Assembly (NCBI GenBank): GCA_902780635.1
Contig: CACZGH010000012.1
Span: 1 to 64,000 of the forward strand
Length of the DNA stretch: 64,000 nucleotides
Direction of reading: 5' to 3'
DNA from: an uncultured Prevotellaceae bacterium
GTDB lineage: Bacteria; Bacteroidota; Bacteroidia; Bacteroidales; Bacteroidaceae
The notes beneath the pieces were generated by a model. The model did no database searches. It was not told the DNA's origin and was given only the letters and a program-made list of their open reading frames with translations. Of the stretch, positions 35,860 to 45,444 are shown piece by piece (position 1 is the stretch's first letter; the number at the start of each line of letters is the position of its first letter). The position numbers and the translations under genes were made by a program.

Positions 35860-36894
35860 ATGAAAGAACTCAGCCAACTCGTCAGGCCCAACATCTGGAA
35901 ACTGTCACCCTACAGTAGTGCCCGCGACGAATACAGCGGCCATGAGGCCAAGGTGTTTCTCGACGCCAACGAAAACCCCTACAACCAACCCCTCAACCGC
36001 TATCCCGATCCACTGCAACATGAGGTGAAAGCGTTAGTGGCTAAAACCAAAGGTGTGAGAGAAGAGCAAATCTTCTTAGGCAATGGCAGCGACGAAGCCA
36101 TCGACCTGTGCTACCGCTGCTTCACCCAGCCCGGCATCGACAACGTGGTGGCCATCGAGCCCACCTACGGCATGTATCGTGTCTGCGCCGACATCAATGA
36201 CGTGGAATACAGGACGGTGAATCTGGACGACCATTTTCAGATGTCAGCCAAAGAAATGCTTGCAGCCACAGACAAATATACCAAACTCATCTGGATCTGT
36301 TCGCCCAACAATCCTACGGGCAATCTCATCGACCATGACGAGATCGAGAAGGTGCTAAAAGGCTTCGACGGCATCGTCATCATCGACGAAGCCTACTCCG
36401 ACTTCTCTGGTCAACCCACTTTCCGCGAGGTGCTCGACCAGTATCCCAACCTCATCGTGCTCAACACCATGAGCAAGGCATGGGGATGTGCCGCCATCCG
36501 CCTGGGCATGGCTTTCGCTTCCAAAGAGATCATCAGCATCTTCAACAAAGTGAAATATCCCTATAATGTCAATAACTTGACACAGGAGAAAGCCAAGGAA
36601 CTGTTGGAGGCACCTTATGAGATAGACAAGTGGGTGCGCACACTGCTCTTGGAGCGCGAGCGTATGATCCACTCATTTCAGGTGCTTCCCATCTGTCAGA
36701 TGGTCTACCCCACCGACGCCAATTTCTTCTTGGCGAAGATGACCGACGCACAAGCCATCTACGACTACTTAGTGGAGCACGGCATCATTGTGAGAAACCG
36801 CACGCGTGTGACCAAATGCGGCAACTGTCTGCGTGTGACCATCGGTTCTAAAAGCGAAAACAGTCAGTTGCTAGCAGCGCTGAGGCAGTATTGA
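35860..36894 (+). CDS. hisC: Histidinol-phosphate aminotransferase
   Basis: 344-residue class I/II PLP aminotransferase. The Schiff-base lysine is K206 in [23 protein letters not shown] (148-155) and DEAYSDFS (176-183) bind PLP. It makes histidinol phosphate from imidazole-acetol phosphate and glutamate. It is the last his gene here: hisB, expected next, is replaced by a heptamer array whose first unit includes two bases of the hisC stop codon. Confidence 0.97.
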   Translation: MKELSQLVRPNIWKLSPYSSARDEYSGHEAKVFLDANENPYNQPLNRYPDPLQHEVKALVAKTKGVREEQIFLGNGSDEAIDLCYRCFTQPGIDNVVAIEPTYGMYRVCADINDVEYRTVNLDDHFQMSAKEMLAATDKYTKLIWICSPNNPTGNLIDHDEIEKVLKGFDGIVIIDEAYSDFSGQPTFREVLDQYPNLIVLNTMSKAWGCAAIRLGMAFASKEIISIFNKVKYPYNVNNLTQEKAKELLEAPYEIDKWVRTLLLERERMIHSFQVLPICQMVYPTDANFFLAKMTDAQAIYDYLVEHGIIVRNRTRVTKCGNCLRVTIGSKSENSQLLAALRQY

Positions 36895-36948
36895 TTCGCG
36901 ATTCGCGGTTCGCTATTCGCGGTTTGCGGTTTGGATTTCGTGATTCGC
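36893..36948. repeat. Eight-unit heptamer array after hisC
   Basis: Eight consecutive heptamers in register: GATTCGC, GATTCGC, GGTTCGC, TATTCGC, GGTTTGC, GGTTTGG, ATTTCGT, GATTCGC. Consensus (G/T)(A/G)TT(C/T)GC. It begins inside the hisC stop codon. Confidence 0.9.
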
Positions 36949-36957
36949 AGTGCAAAA

Positions 36958-37004
36958 CTCTCACCTCTCACCCCTCAACCTCTAAAAGCACCTCTCACCT
37001 CTTA
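36958..37004. repeat. Heptamer array, CTCTCAC type
   Basis: Units CTCTCAC, CTCTCAC, CCCTCAA, CCTCTAA, a 5-bp break, then CCTCTCA and CCTCTTA. It overlaps the stop codon of the minus-strand glycosyltransferase at 36995. The same unit family occurs at 46616-46657. Confidence 0.8.
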
Positions 37005-37978
37005 AAAAGTAACATACGGAGGTAGAAATAGAGCTCTTCCTGGCAACGAAAGAGGAACCAGGAAGGGCGCAACGGCATATAACCGAACTTCAGGCGGTTG
37101 CGCAATGTGAGGCGCGACGTCTCTATCGACTGCCAGACTCGACGCAGCTCCGACAAACCATAGGAGCGCTCCTCTGGCGTAAGTTGTGAGCGGTGGTGAT
37201 GATAAAACATATACACATCGACCAAATTGAGCCACCGCACATTTTCATAGACATCCATCAATTTTTCTGACACATGTGCAGCCAGCATCTGCCTACGCAT
37301 ACTCTCATTGGCACGCAGATAATCGAAACGACGTACACTGACACGATGAGTGACCGACGCGGCGTGCTGGCGGTAGTAATAGATGCCCGCACACTGTCGC
37401 ACCACACGGCTGTGCAGATAATGCACGCGTGTGGTGTTGTCATCGCTATATGACAGTGCACTGTCATCATACGGATAGCGGTGGTGTATCTCAGCACGCA
37501 CCATATAAAGTCCATGTATCTGCCATGTGAGACTTGCCTCGAAAGCCTCTTCGCCCGTCATCGACTGAAACGATGGCATGGGATAGTCGCGGTGATGACC
37601 GTCAGCATACATCTCCCGCACCTGAAAGAGCACGCAGTCTGTGTCGGGATACTTCTGAAAAACGTGACAGGCAGACATCAGGGCGTCATCAGAAAACCAA
37701 TCGTCACTGTCGAGCATACACACATACTGCCCCGTGGCACGCTCCAGCGCCACATTGCGGGCATGTGCCTGTCCACCGTTCCGCTCCAGATGAATCACCT
37801 CGATGCGAGAGTCACGGGCCGCATACTCGTCAAGAATCCGCGGGGTGGAGTCGGTGGAGCCATCATCGACACAGATGACCTGAAAGTCTTGCCACGTCTG
37901 ACTTAACAAAGAGTCAAGGCAACGATGCAGGTAGGCCTCTGCATTATAAGCCGCTGTAAGGACAGAGACCTTACTCAT
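36995..37978 (-). CDS. GT2-family glycosyltransferase
   Basis: 327-residue GT-A-fold enzyme. The start KVSVLTAAYNAEAYLHRCLD, the UDP-binding VDDGSTDSTP and the metal-binding MLDSDDW (DxD) are all present. It transfers a sugar from a nucleotide donor, probably onto a surface polysaccharide. Its start overlaps the end of the flippase gene by 8 bp, so the two are coupled. Donor and acceptor cannot be predicted. Confidence 0.92.
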   Translation of the reverse strand: MSKVSVLTAAYNAEAYLHRCLDSLLSQTWQDFQVICVDDGSTDSTPRILDEYAARDSRIEVIHLERNGGQAHARNVALERATGQYVCMLDSDDWFSDDALMSACHVFQKYPDTDCVLFQVREMYADGHHRDYPMPSFQSMTGEEAFEASLTWQIHGLYMVRAEIHHRYPYDDSALSYSDDNTTRVHYLHSRVVRQCAGIYYYRQHAASVTHRVSVRRFDYLRANESMRRQMLAAHVSEKLMDVYENVRWLNLVDVYMFYHHHRSQLTPEERSYGLSELRRVWQSIETSRLTLRNRLKFGYMPLRPSWFLFRCQEELYFYLRMLLFKR

Positions 37979-39467
37979 GACGGAATTTTTTGGTGAACCT
38001 TGCTTTCAACGACTCCCAGAGCGTGGTCTTCTGACGCAGAATGTGAACCGAAACGGCTGTGCTCGCCACGCCTAGTAAGATGCCACAAGTCCAATAGACC
38101 CAAGGAGAATGAACAAACGTGAGCAGATAGGCTAAGACAGCAAAAGGAAACTGAATGAACGCATACTGTCTCACACGGCTTGAGAGATGGAATCCATACT
38201 TGAAATGCGTGTAGACAAGCAAGATGACAAAATCGAGGATGCCCGCCAACGTGATGGCCACACCACAGCCAATCAGCCCCCATCGATTGAAAGCCACTAT
38301 CACCAACAGTGCCACCATCACGTCATAAATCGCCTCCAAAAGGAGATACGACCAGGAGTCGCCCTTGGCCAACGGGATATAAGCCACCGGCAACTTCAAA
38401 GCCCTGAAATACATGGCAAAAACTGTGATCTGCATCATGCCGATGACCGGAGTGAACTTGCCACTATAGAGCAGTGGAAGCAAGATAGGCAGGCCGATGG
38501 TGAAAAACACCAACATGGGTGACACCAGCAGAAACGACACCTCTATCTGTCGGTTGACAATGGTATTGGTGGTGGTGATGCCACCGGTGCAGGCAGAGAG
38601 CCGCGGGAAAAAATCGGTCTCCATGGCCGAGAACACGGTGCTGGCGTAGGTCATAGTCATCATATATCCAGCACTGTAGAGGCCTACGGTAGCCAACGAT
38701 GAGGTATAATTCAGATAAGAGCGGATGACAAACTCTGCGCCGCTGCCCAAAATGCCCGCCATGACAAAGGCGATGCCCAGACGCACCATGCTCATTCCCT
38801 CATTGAGCAATTGACGATCAGAAGAGACCTTCAGGGGGAACAACTTATAGGAATAGCCCACCGTGAGGAGCATCTGCGTCAGTCCCATCACAATCAGTGA
38901 AGGTACGATGGCCGACTCGCCCCAGAAATAATACAATGGCACAGACGTGATCAGTGCTGCCACCACATTGTAAACGGAGATGGAGGCCAGGTTGCCCAAC
39001 CGGCGCGTACCCTTGAGGATGGCCATCTCGCCGCCTGTAATCGCCATCATGCCTACCACAGGAGAGAGAAGGATGAAATGCAACGTGTGGTTGCCCCATC
39101 CGAAAGTCCACTTGCTCAGCATCGGGCTGCATACCACACACAGTGCCATACCCACCAAAGCAGTAATCAAGCTCCATGAGCGAATCATCTTGACGATATG
39201 GCGAAGACGAGACTGATCGCCACTGTCGTATACCTCGGAGATGTTTTTCACCGCACTCATTGAGAGGCCGAGATTGGTGGAGTTGGAGAGAAGATTGATG
39301 GTGGAGTTGAACAGCGATATCAGACCCATACCGGATGGACCGAGAATCGTGGCAACCAACTTGTTGCGCACAATGCCCACCAATATGCTCATACCTTGAA
39401 CACCGCCAAAAATGCCAGTGTATTTAAGTACATGAGAGTAGCTGTCTGAATGATGTGTTTTTGGCAT
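37971..39467 (-). CDS. Polysaccharide flippase (Wzx/MATE-like)
   Basis: 498-residue inner-membrane protein of the MOP superfamily with about 12-14 helices. The N-terminal YTGIFGGVQGMSILVGIVRNKLVATILG segment (shown here in part; charged start, then helix 1) is typical of O-antigen/exopolysaccharide translocases. It would flip lipid-linked oligosaccharides to the periplasmic face. Coupled to the GT2 gene downstream and divergent from the GH43/GT cluster, so these genes probably form one surface-polysaccharide locus. I see no clear promoter box upstream. Confidence 0.88.
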   Translation of the reverse strand: MPKTHHSDSYSHVLKYTGIFGGVQGMSILVGIVRNKLVATILGPSGMGLISLFNSTINLLSNSTNLGLSMSAVKNISEVYDSGDQSRLRHIVKMIRSWSLITALVGMALCVVCSPMLSKWTFGWGNHTLHFILLSPVVGMMAITGGEMAILKGTRRLGNLASISVYNVVAALITSVPLYYFWGESAIVPSLIVMGLTQMLLTVGYSYKLFPLKVSSDRQLLNEGMSMVRLGIAFVMAGILGSGAEFVIRSYLNYTSSLATVGLYSAGYMMTMTYASTVFSAMETDFFPRLSACTGGITTTNTIVNRQIEVSFLLVSPMLVFFTIGLPILLPLLYSGKFTPVIGMMQITVFAMYFRALKLPVAYIPLAKGDSWSYLLLEAIYDVMVALLVIVAFNRWGLIGCGVAITLAGILDFVILLVYTHFKYGFHLSSRVRQYAFIQFPFAVLAYLLTFVHSPWVYWTCGILLGVASTAVSVHILRQKTTLWESLKARFTKKFRHE

Positions 39468-39578
39468 AAATCATAAAAAAAACGTGAAAAACTGTTTTTT
39501 ATTATGCAAATAAGGGATTTTATTCATTCCTATCTAAAACGGATGGACTAAAATGTCAACCAATTCAAAAAAAATGAC

Positions 39579-39586
39579 TAACTTTG
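39579..39586 (+). promoter_or_regulatory. -7 box for the GH43-GT gene run
   Basis: TAACTTTG plus C, 56 bp before the ATG at 39643. It lies within an in-frame upstream extension and so excludes the start at 39553. Confidence 0.55.
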
Positions 39587-39642
39587 CAAGTTGTATACAA
39601 GATGAAACAATTTTAGAAAAGCCAAACAATACTACTGATCAA

Positions 39643-41757
39643 ATGAGAACTCTATCACTATTCTGCGCTCTATGCGCATTCTGCTGCCTCACACTACACG
39701 CGCAAAACATATCATGGACTGCCGACAACGGCAATGGCACCTTCACCAACCCGCTCTTCTACGACGAGTTCAGCGACCCCGACATCCTACGAGTGGGCGA
39801 TGACTATTACCTGGCAGGTACCACTATGCATGCTGTGCCTGGTCTGGTAATTCTGCACTCGAAAGACCTCGTCAACTGGGAAAACATCTCCTACTGCTTC
39901 GACCGTTTCGACTTCACCGAAGACCGCTTCTCGCTCAAAAACCATGAGGAAATCTACGGCCAGGGCGTATGGGCACCATGCATCCGTTATGCCAACGGCC
40001 AATTTTATGTCTATACCAACGTCAATGGCAAAGGACTGCAGTGCTACACAGCCAAAGACATCCGCGGCCCGTGGGAGCATCACAACATGAAAGGCAACAT
40101 CTACGACCTGAGTGTATTGTTCGATGACGATGGAAAAATCTATGCCATCCATGGCTACGGCGAAGTAAAATGCACGGAGCTTGAGCCAGACATGAGTGGT
40201 CCAAAGGAAGGCACTACGCGCACCATCATCCCAGAAGGTAACGGCGTGGGTGAAGGGCATCACATGTATAAGATTGACGGAATGTACTACTTGATCTCTA
40301 CCGACTATCGCCCGAACGGCCGCACACTTTGTTCCCGAGCCAAGTCGATTTGGGGACCCTATGAGACACGCGTCATCACCGCCGACGAGACCTATGGCTA
40401 TCACGCCGCCTCACTGACGCAAGTGCCGCGTGGTGAGAAATACCGCATTGGCGAGGATGGTACGAAGTTTGCCCTTGGCCATGTAGACAAGGATGCCACC
40501 GCCTGCACCAACGCCCATCAGGGTGGCATTGTACAATTCAAGGATGGCACATGGTGGGCCCTGCTCATGCAGGACTTTCACAGTATTGGTCGCACGGTAT
40601 GCCTGATGCCGATGACGTGGGTCGACGGGTGGCCAATGATCGGACTGAAAGATAACATTGGTCGCGCGCCGCGCACCTGGTTCAAACCAGGTATACAGAT
40701 GGGCGACAACCGTCAAGGCGAAGAGGCTCAGTCCATGCATGCTCCCTACGACCGAAGCGAACATTTCGACAGCAAGACGTTGGGGCGGGTGTGGCAATGG
40801 AACCACAATCCCGACGAAAAAATGTGGAGTCTGAGAGGTGGACGTCTGCGTCTGAACGCCCTGCCCGCCGAACAACTGATGTGGGCACGCAACACGTTGA
40901 CCCAACGTGTCATCGGTCCCAAGTCTATCGTCACGGTAGAACTTAGCGTGAAAGGGCTGAAAGACGGCGATGTATGCGGACTAGGCAACATCAACGTACC
41001 GTGTTCGTGGATCGGCATCGTCAAAGAAGGCAAGCAACTGACCCTGCGGTGCTTCGAACAACTGATCAACGACACTATCGACATGCCAGTGACACTGCAA
41101 CAGGGAAAACTCTGGCTGCGCAGCATCGGCGACTACGACAACGACCAGGCACAATACGCCTATTCTACAGACGGTGTGAACTTCCAAACCATGGGTCGTA
41201 TGATGCCACTCTCCTATCAGCTCATTTCGTTCCAAGGTTCGCGCCATGCTCTCTTCGCCTTCAATGTGAAGGGCAAACAGGGAGGCTATGCCGAGTTTGA
41301 CAACTTCACCGTCGAGGAGCCGATGGCCGATCGCAGCAAAAACATTCCGTTCGACAAGACGTTCCGAATCATCAATTTGGCCACAAACCGACCCGCCATC
41401 TGTGATCCTCATGGTCTTCTCTATGATACACGTACAAATGACCAAGGCCGTCTCACTCAGTTCCAACTTGTCGACCGCGGTCAGGGTATGGTATCGCTGA
41501 AATGTGTTGACGGCCGCTACGTCAAAGTCTATGGCGAGGGACTGGCAGGCGACGTGCGTTTCACCACCGACCCACAGGAGGCTGAAGTCTTCCTCTGGCA
41601 GGACTATCTCAACCAGGAGTTCATGCTCCTCTCGCTGCGCAACCACCGCTACATAGGCAAAAGTCCCACCACCGGCAGTCCCTACTCCATGGATTATGCT
41701 GGTCCGGACCCTGCCCGCCGCAACGGTTCCGTGCTGCGCTGGGAAGAAATCAAATAA
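39643..41757 (+). CDS. Secreted GH43 glycosidase with C-terminal beta-trefoil-like domain
   Basis: 704 residues. Signal peptide (MRTLSLFCALCAFCCLTLHA), a five-bladed propeller of family 43 (about 33-350), a beta-sandwich (about 370-590) and a C-terminal 140-residue domain that resembles a fascin/ricin-like trefoil. Catalytic residues: base D45 in EFSDPDIL, pKa modulator D154 in IYDLSVLFDDDG and acid E203 in GVGEGHHMY. Likely a beta-xylosidase or alpha-arabinofuranosidase acting on xylan or arabinoxylan; the sandwich is of the kind found in GH43 xylosidases. The start is fixed by the signal peptide and promoter. The second GH43 gene follows after 39 bp. Confidence 0.9.
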   Translation: MRTLSLFCALCAFCCLTLHAQNISWTADNGNGTFTNPLFYDEFSDPDILRVGDDYYLAGTTMHAVPGLVILHSKDLVNWENISYCFDRFDFTEDRFSLKNHEEIYGQGVWAPCIRYANGQFYVYTNVNGKGLQCYTAKDIRGPWEHHNMKGNIYDLSVLFDDDGKIYAIHGYGEVKCTELEPDMSGPKEGTTRTIIPEGNGVGEGHHMYKIDGMYYLISTDYRPNGRTLCSRAKSIWGPYETRVITADETYGYHAASLTQVPRGEKYRIGEDGTKFALGHVDKDATACTNAHQGGIVQFKDGTWWALLMQDFHSIGRTVCLMPMTWVDGWPMIGLKDNIGRAPRTWFKPGIQMGDNRQGEEAQSMHAPYDRSEHFDSKTLGRVWQWNHNPDEKMWSLRGGRLRLNALPAEQLMWARNTLTQRVIGPKSIVTVELSVKGLKDGDVCGLGNINVPCSWIGIVKEGKQLTLRCFEQLINDTIDMPVTLQQGKLWLRSIGDYDNDQAQYAYSTDGVNFQTMGRMMPLSYQLISFQGSRHALFAFNVKGKQGGYAEFDNFTVEEPMADRSKNIPFDKTFRIINLATNRPAICDPHGLLYDTRTNDQGRLTQFQLVDRGQGMVSLKCVDGRYVKVYGEGLAGDVRFTTDPQEAEVFLWQDYLNQEFMLLSLRNHRYIGKSPTTGSPYSMDYAGPDPARRNGSVLRWEEIK

Positions 41758-41773
41758 CCAATTATTCATATCC

Positions 41774-41795
41774 CAACTAAACAACTAACAACTAA
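41774..41795. repeat. Short CAACTAA heptamer run
   Basis: CAACTAAA then CAACTAA twice, ending directly before the ATG at 41797. A short member of the intergenic array class. Confidence 0.55.
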
Positions 41796-41796
41796 C

Positions 41797-43575
41797 ATGA
41801 AACGAATCATTTTCATACTGATGGCATGGATGACACTTGCCCCCGCCATGGCTCAAGGCAGTTTCACCATGAAAAGGGTGAGCGTACACGACCCATCAAT
41901 TGTCTGGCAACCCTCCAACAGTTATTGGTACATCTTTGGCAGCCACCGCGCCTCGGCACGCACCAAAGACCTCATGAGCTGGACCGCATTTAAAGCCCCA
42001 TGGGCAACCGCCACCAGCAACAACGCCAGCAACAAAGCAGCGTTCACCACCAACGCCACCACCACTGTGACCATCGGCGGTGTGGAAAAAACTTTCGGCA
42101 ACTTCGACGTACACGCCTACTCATCGGCCTATGCCGACGGCTACAACATCGACGGCAACATGTGGGCGCCCGACGTGATCTGGAACGAGAAAATGCAGAA
42201 ATGGTGCATGTATCTGAGTATCAACGGACCGAAATGGAACTCCAGCATCATCTTGCTGACGAGCAGTTCAATAGAAGGTCCATACCGGTATCAGGGACCT
42301 GTCATCTTCAGCGGTTTCAACGTGACGAGCACCGAAGCCGTCAGTTACAAGAACACCGATCTGGAACTCGTCATCGGCGAACAAGCCTCGCTTCCGGCAC
42401 GCTACAACCGCGGCAACAAATGGGGAGACTACCTGCCACACTGCATCGACCCCTGCGTGTTTTACGACGAGGAGGGCAAACTGTGGATGTCATACGGCTC
42501 ATGGAGCGGCGGTATCTGGATCATCGAGCTTAATGAGGAGAACGGACTGAGAGACTACGACGTGAAATACCCCCAAAGCGGCTCTGGACAACAGATGAAC
42601 AGCGACCCCTATTACGGGAAAAAGATAGCTGGTGGTTGCTATGTCTCGGGCGAAGCCAGCTATATCGAGCATATTGGCGACTATTACTATCTCTTCGTGA
42701 CCAACGGAGGACTGGAGGCCGCCGGTGGTTACCAGATGCGTGTGTTCCGCTCGTCGAAGCCCAACGGCCCCTACTCCGACACCAAGGGCACTAACGCCAT
42801 CTACACCAGTTATAAGATGAACTACGGCCCGGGCGGCGACACCCGTGGTGAAAACATCTTTGGTGCTTACGGCTCATGGGGCTACATGAGCGACGGAGAG
42901 CGCGCACAAGGCCACAACTCCATCATCGCCGCAGAGGATGGCCGCACCTACCTAGTTTACCACACCCGCTTCCAGAATGGAGGTGAGGGGCATCAGGTGC
43001 GCGTGCATCAAGTGTTTCTCAATGAGGACGGATGGCTTTGCGCCGCCCCCTTTGAGTACACAGGAGAGACCCTCACCGATGCCGACCTGGCCGCCAAAGA
43101 ACTGTTCCCCAAAGACTTCATCGCTGGCGACTACAAAATGCTGCTGCACCGTTACGGTCTCAACCATAAAGACAAAGAACTGGTCAGACCCGTCAATGTC
43201 TCCCTGAACGCCGACGGCACGGTGAGCGGCGAATACAGCGGCACCTGGCAACTGGAGGAGGGTACCTGCTACATGACCATCACTGCCAGCAACGTGACCT
43301 ACAAAGGCGTGGCTGTGGTGCAGACTATGGAGCCCAAAACACAACAGGCTCTCTGCTTCACGGGCGTAGCCAACGGTGGTTCTACGCTCTGGGCTTACAA
43401 AGAAATCAGCAACCTACCCGACGGTATCAGAGAAGTGGAGCATAACAGCACACAGCGTCAGCACACTGGCATCTATGACCTGCAAGGAAGGAAAGTGAGC
43501 GAGCAGCACACTGATGCCAGCAAACTGGCTCCCGGCATCTATGTCATCAATGGGAAAAAGCGGGTGATTCGCTGA
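41797..43575 (+). CDS. Secreted GH43 (arabinanase-like) with sorting tail
   Basis: 592 residues. Signal peptide (MKRIIFILMAWMTLAPAMA), then a family 43 propeller (about 25-440): base D32 in VHDPSIVW, NMWAPDVIWNEKMQ, IDPCVFYDEEGKLWMSYGSW and the acid-region GEASYIEHIGDYYYLF. This pattern fits endo-1,5-alpha-L-arabinanase-like GH43 proteins. A beta-rich domain follows (about 450-540), then a C-terminal tail with GIYDLQGRKVS and LAPGIYVINGKKRVIR, like type IX sorting signals. It is separated from the next glycosyltransferase gene by only 10 bp. Substrate unproven. Confidence 0.88.
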   Translation: MKRIIFILMAWMTLAPAMAQGSFTMKRVSVHDPSIVWQPSNSYWYIFGSHRASARTKDLMSWTAFKAPWATATSNNASNKAAFTTNATTTVTIGGVEKTFGNFDVHAYSSAYADGYNIDGNMWAPDVIWNEKMQKWCMYLSINGPKWNSSIILLTSSSIEGPYRYQGPVIFSGFNVTSTEAVSYKNTDLELVIGEQASLPARYNRGNKWGDYLPHCIDPCVFYDEEGKLWMSYGSWSGGIWIIELNEENGLRDYDVKYPQSGSGQQMNSDPYYGKKIAGGCYVSGEASYIEHIGDYYYLFVTNGGLEAAGGYQMRVFRSSKPNGPYSDTKGTNAIYTSYKMNYGPGGDTRGENIFGAYGSWGYMSDGERAQGHNSIIAAEDGRTYLVYHTRFQNGGEGHQVRVHQVFLNEDGWLCAAPFEYTGETLTDADLAAKELFPKDFIAGDYKMLLHRYGLNHKDKELVRPVNVSLNADGTVSGEYSGTWQLEEGTCYMTITASNVTYKGVAVVQTMEPKTQQALCFTGVANGGSTLWAYKEISNLPDGIREVEHNSTQRQHTGIYDLQGRKVSEQHTDASKLAPGIYVINGKKRVIR

Positions 43576-43585
43576 AATAATCATC

Positions 43586-44500
43586 ATGAAACTAAGTATA
43601 GTCATCCCTGTCTATCAGGTAGAAAACACGCTCAGACGCTGCGTGGAAAGCGTGGTGCGGCAGACGTTTGACGACTATGAGTTGATACTCATAGACGACG
43701 GATCGACCGACCATAGTCCCGCACTCTGTGACGCACTGGCAGAGGAAGACCGCCACATCCGCGTGATTCATCAGCGCAACGGCGGTCTCTCCTCCGCACG
43801 CAACGCAGGCATAGATGCAGCGCAAGGCGAATACATCACCTTCGTCGACAGCGATGACTATTTAGGCGATGGCACCATCGCTATCCTCATGTCGAGACTC
43901 GGGGCTCACCCCGACATAGACATCCTGGAGTATCCTGTCTTCTGGCATCACGGCAGCAAAGAGGGCCATATCCTTAAATTCGGTATCGGCGAATACACTG
44001 ACATGGATGAATACTGGCTCAAAGGCAAAGGCTACACCCACGCTTACGCTTGGAATAAGATTTACCGTAGACAGCTCTTTGAAAAGGTCAGATTTCCTGA
44101 GCGAAGACTGTTTGAAGACGTCTACACCATGCCACGGCTGCTCGCACACGCCCATAGAATAGGCACCACCGAAGAGGGCATCTACTACTACTCTTACAAC
44201 CCCAACGGCATCTCACTCAACCCCGGCGGTGAGGGACTGACACAACTCTTGGAGACCCACGTGGAGCAATTGGAGCGGATGGGCATCGCACAGCAGTTGA
44301 CCGAATATTACGCACACGTGCTCAACATCCAGATTGACACTTATGCCGCCACACGCCAGTCACCCATACTGCCCACTGCCGACTACCGCCGCAAAGAGAT
44401 TAGCAAACTACCTATCACCGGAAAGATGAAGCTGAAACTCTACCTTCTCAAACTTATTGGAATGAAAAATCTATGCAAACTCTTCAAACTCATACACTGA
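43586..44500 (+). CDS. GT2-family glycosyltransferase
   Basis: 304 residues. MKLSIVIPVYQVENTLRRCV, LIDDGSTDHSP and the DxD region FVDSDDYLGDG show a GT-A inverting enzyme. The C-terminal part is basic and amphipathic (KLPITGKMKLKLYLLKL), suggesting membrane association. Third gene of a collinear run after two GH43 genes; the next gene starts 28 bp inside its 3' end. Sugar specificity unknown. Confidence 0.92.
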   Translation: MKLSIVIPVYQVENTLRRCVESVVRQTFDDYELILIDDGSTDHSPALCDALAEEDRHIRVIHQRNGGLSSARNAGIDAAQGEYITFVDSDDYLGDGTIAILMSRLGAHPDIDILEYPVFWHHGSKEGHILKFGIGEYTDMDEYWLKGKGYTHAYAWNKIYRRQLFEKVRFPERRLFEDVYTMPRLLAHAHRIGTTEEGIYYYSYNPNGISLNPGGEGLTQLLETHVEQLERMGIAQQLTEYYAHVLNIQIDTYAATRQSPILPTADYRRKEISKLPITGKMKLKLYLLKLIGMKNLCKLFKLIH

Positions 44501-45444
44501 CCAGCGACCAACCACTCATCAGCTTTATCATCACCTATTATGATATCCCTACCAACATGCTGCGTGAGTGTTTAGAGAGCATCATCACGCTCTCGCTCAG
44601 TCATCATGAGCGGGAGATACTGCTGATAGATGACGGCTCAGCGCATAATCCCATCGACGACATCAAGGATTACCTGCCACAGCTGACCTACATCCGGCAA
44701 AACCATCAGGGGCTGAGCGTGGCACGCAATCTGGGCATCGAAGCCTGCAAGGGTCAATACATACAATTTGTGGATGCCGATGACATGCTCAATACTCCCG
44801 TCTATGAGCAGTGTCTGGATATCATGAAAAAGGGCGACCCTGACATCGTACTCTTCCGGCTGAGCGACAAACAAGAGGCCACTCCTCCCTCCGACTACGA
44901 TGGCCCCATGGAGGGCGCAGAATATATGCGCCACTACAACCTGCGCTCATCGGCATGTGGCTATCTTTTCCGGAAACGGACATTGGTCAACCTGCGTTTC
45001 ACGCCCGGTATCGTCCATGAGGATGAAGAATTCACGCCCCAGCTTTTCCTGCGTGCAGAGAGCGTGTACACCACAGAGGCCAAAGCCTATTACTACCGCA
45101 GACGCGAACAGTCAATCACGCATGGTGACTCAAAGAGTCAAGTGCAGAAAAGGCTCAACGACACAAGAGATGTATTATACCGGTTGGCAGAGAGATGCGA
45201 CACACTGCCTACTGCCGACCGTGAAGCCCTGCAACGACGGGTGGACCAACTGACCATGGACTATCTTTACAATGTCATCAAACAGACGGGTGACGCACAG
45301 TATCTGGAGCAATGTGTGGAGGAACTGACAGCCCACGGCCTTTTCCCCCTGCCAGACCGTCCATACACCCACAAATACGCCATTTTCAGAAGGGCCTGTG
45401 CCACACCTAAAAGAAGGAAACTACTTTGTAAGTTGTTGAAATGA
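44473..45444 (+). CDS. GT2-family glycosyltransferase
   Basis: 323 residues with the GT-A features ISFIITYYDIPTNMLRECLE, LIDDGSAHNP and FVDADDML. It overlaps the upstream glycosyltransferase gene by 28 bp and the downstream one by 4 bp, so all three are translationally coupled and probably act on one glycan. The start at 44473 is the first in-frame ATG; a later start would shorten the first beta strand. Confidence 0.9.
   Translation: MQTLQTHTLTSDQPLISFIITYYDIPTNMLRECLESIITLSLSHHEREILLIDDGSAHNPIDDIKDYLPQLTYIRQNHQGLSVARNLGIEACKGQYIQFVDADDMLNTPVYEQCLDIMKKGDPDIVLFRLSDKQEATPPSDYDGPMEGAEYMRHYNLRSSACGYLFRKRTLVNLRFTPGIVHEDEEFTPQLFLRAESVYTTEAKAYYYRRREQSITHGDSKSQVQKRLNDTRDVLYRLAERCDTLPTADREALQRRVDQLTMDYLYNVIKQTGDAQYLEQCVEELTAHGLFPLPDRPYTHKYAIFRRACATPKRRKLLCKLLK

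Noticed and set aside
39643..43575. Polysaccharide utilisation locus
   Set aside because: The GH43 genes have no SusC/SusD pair or hybrid two-component regulator next to them; the two TonB-dependent receptors in the window lack SusD partners.
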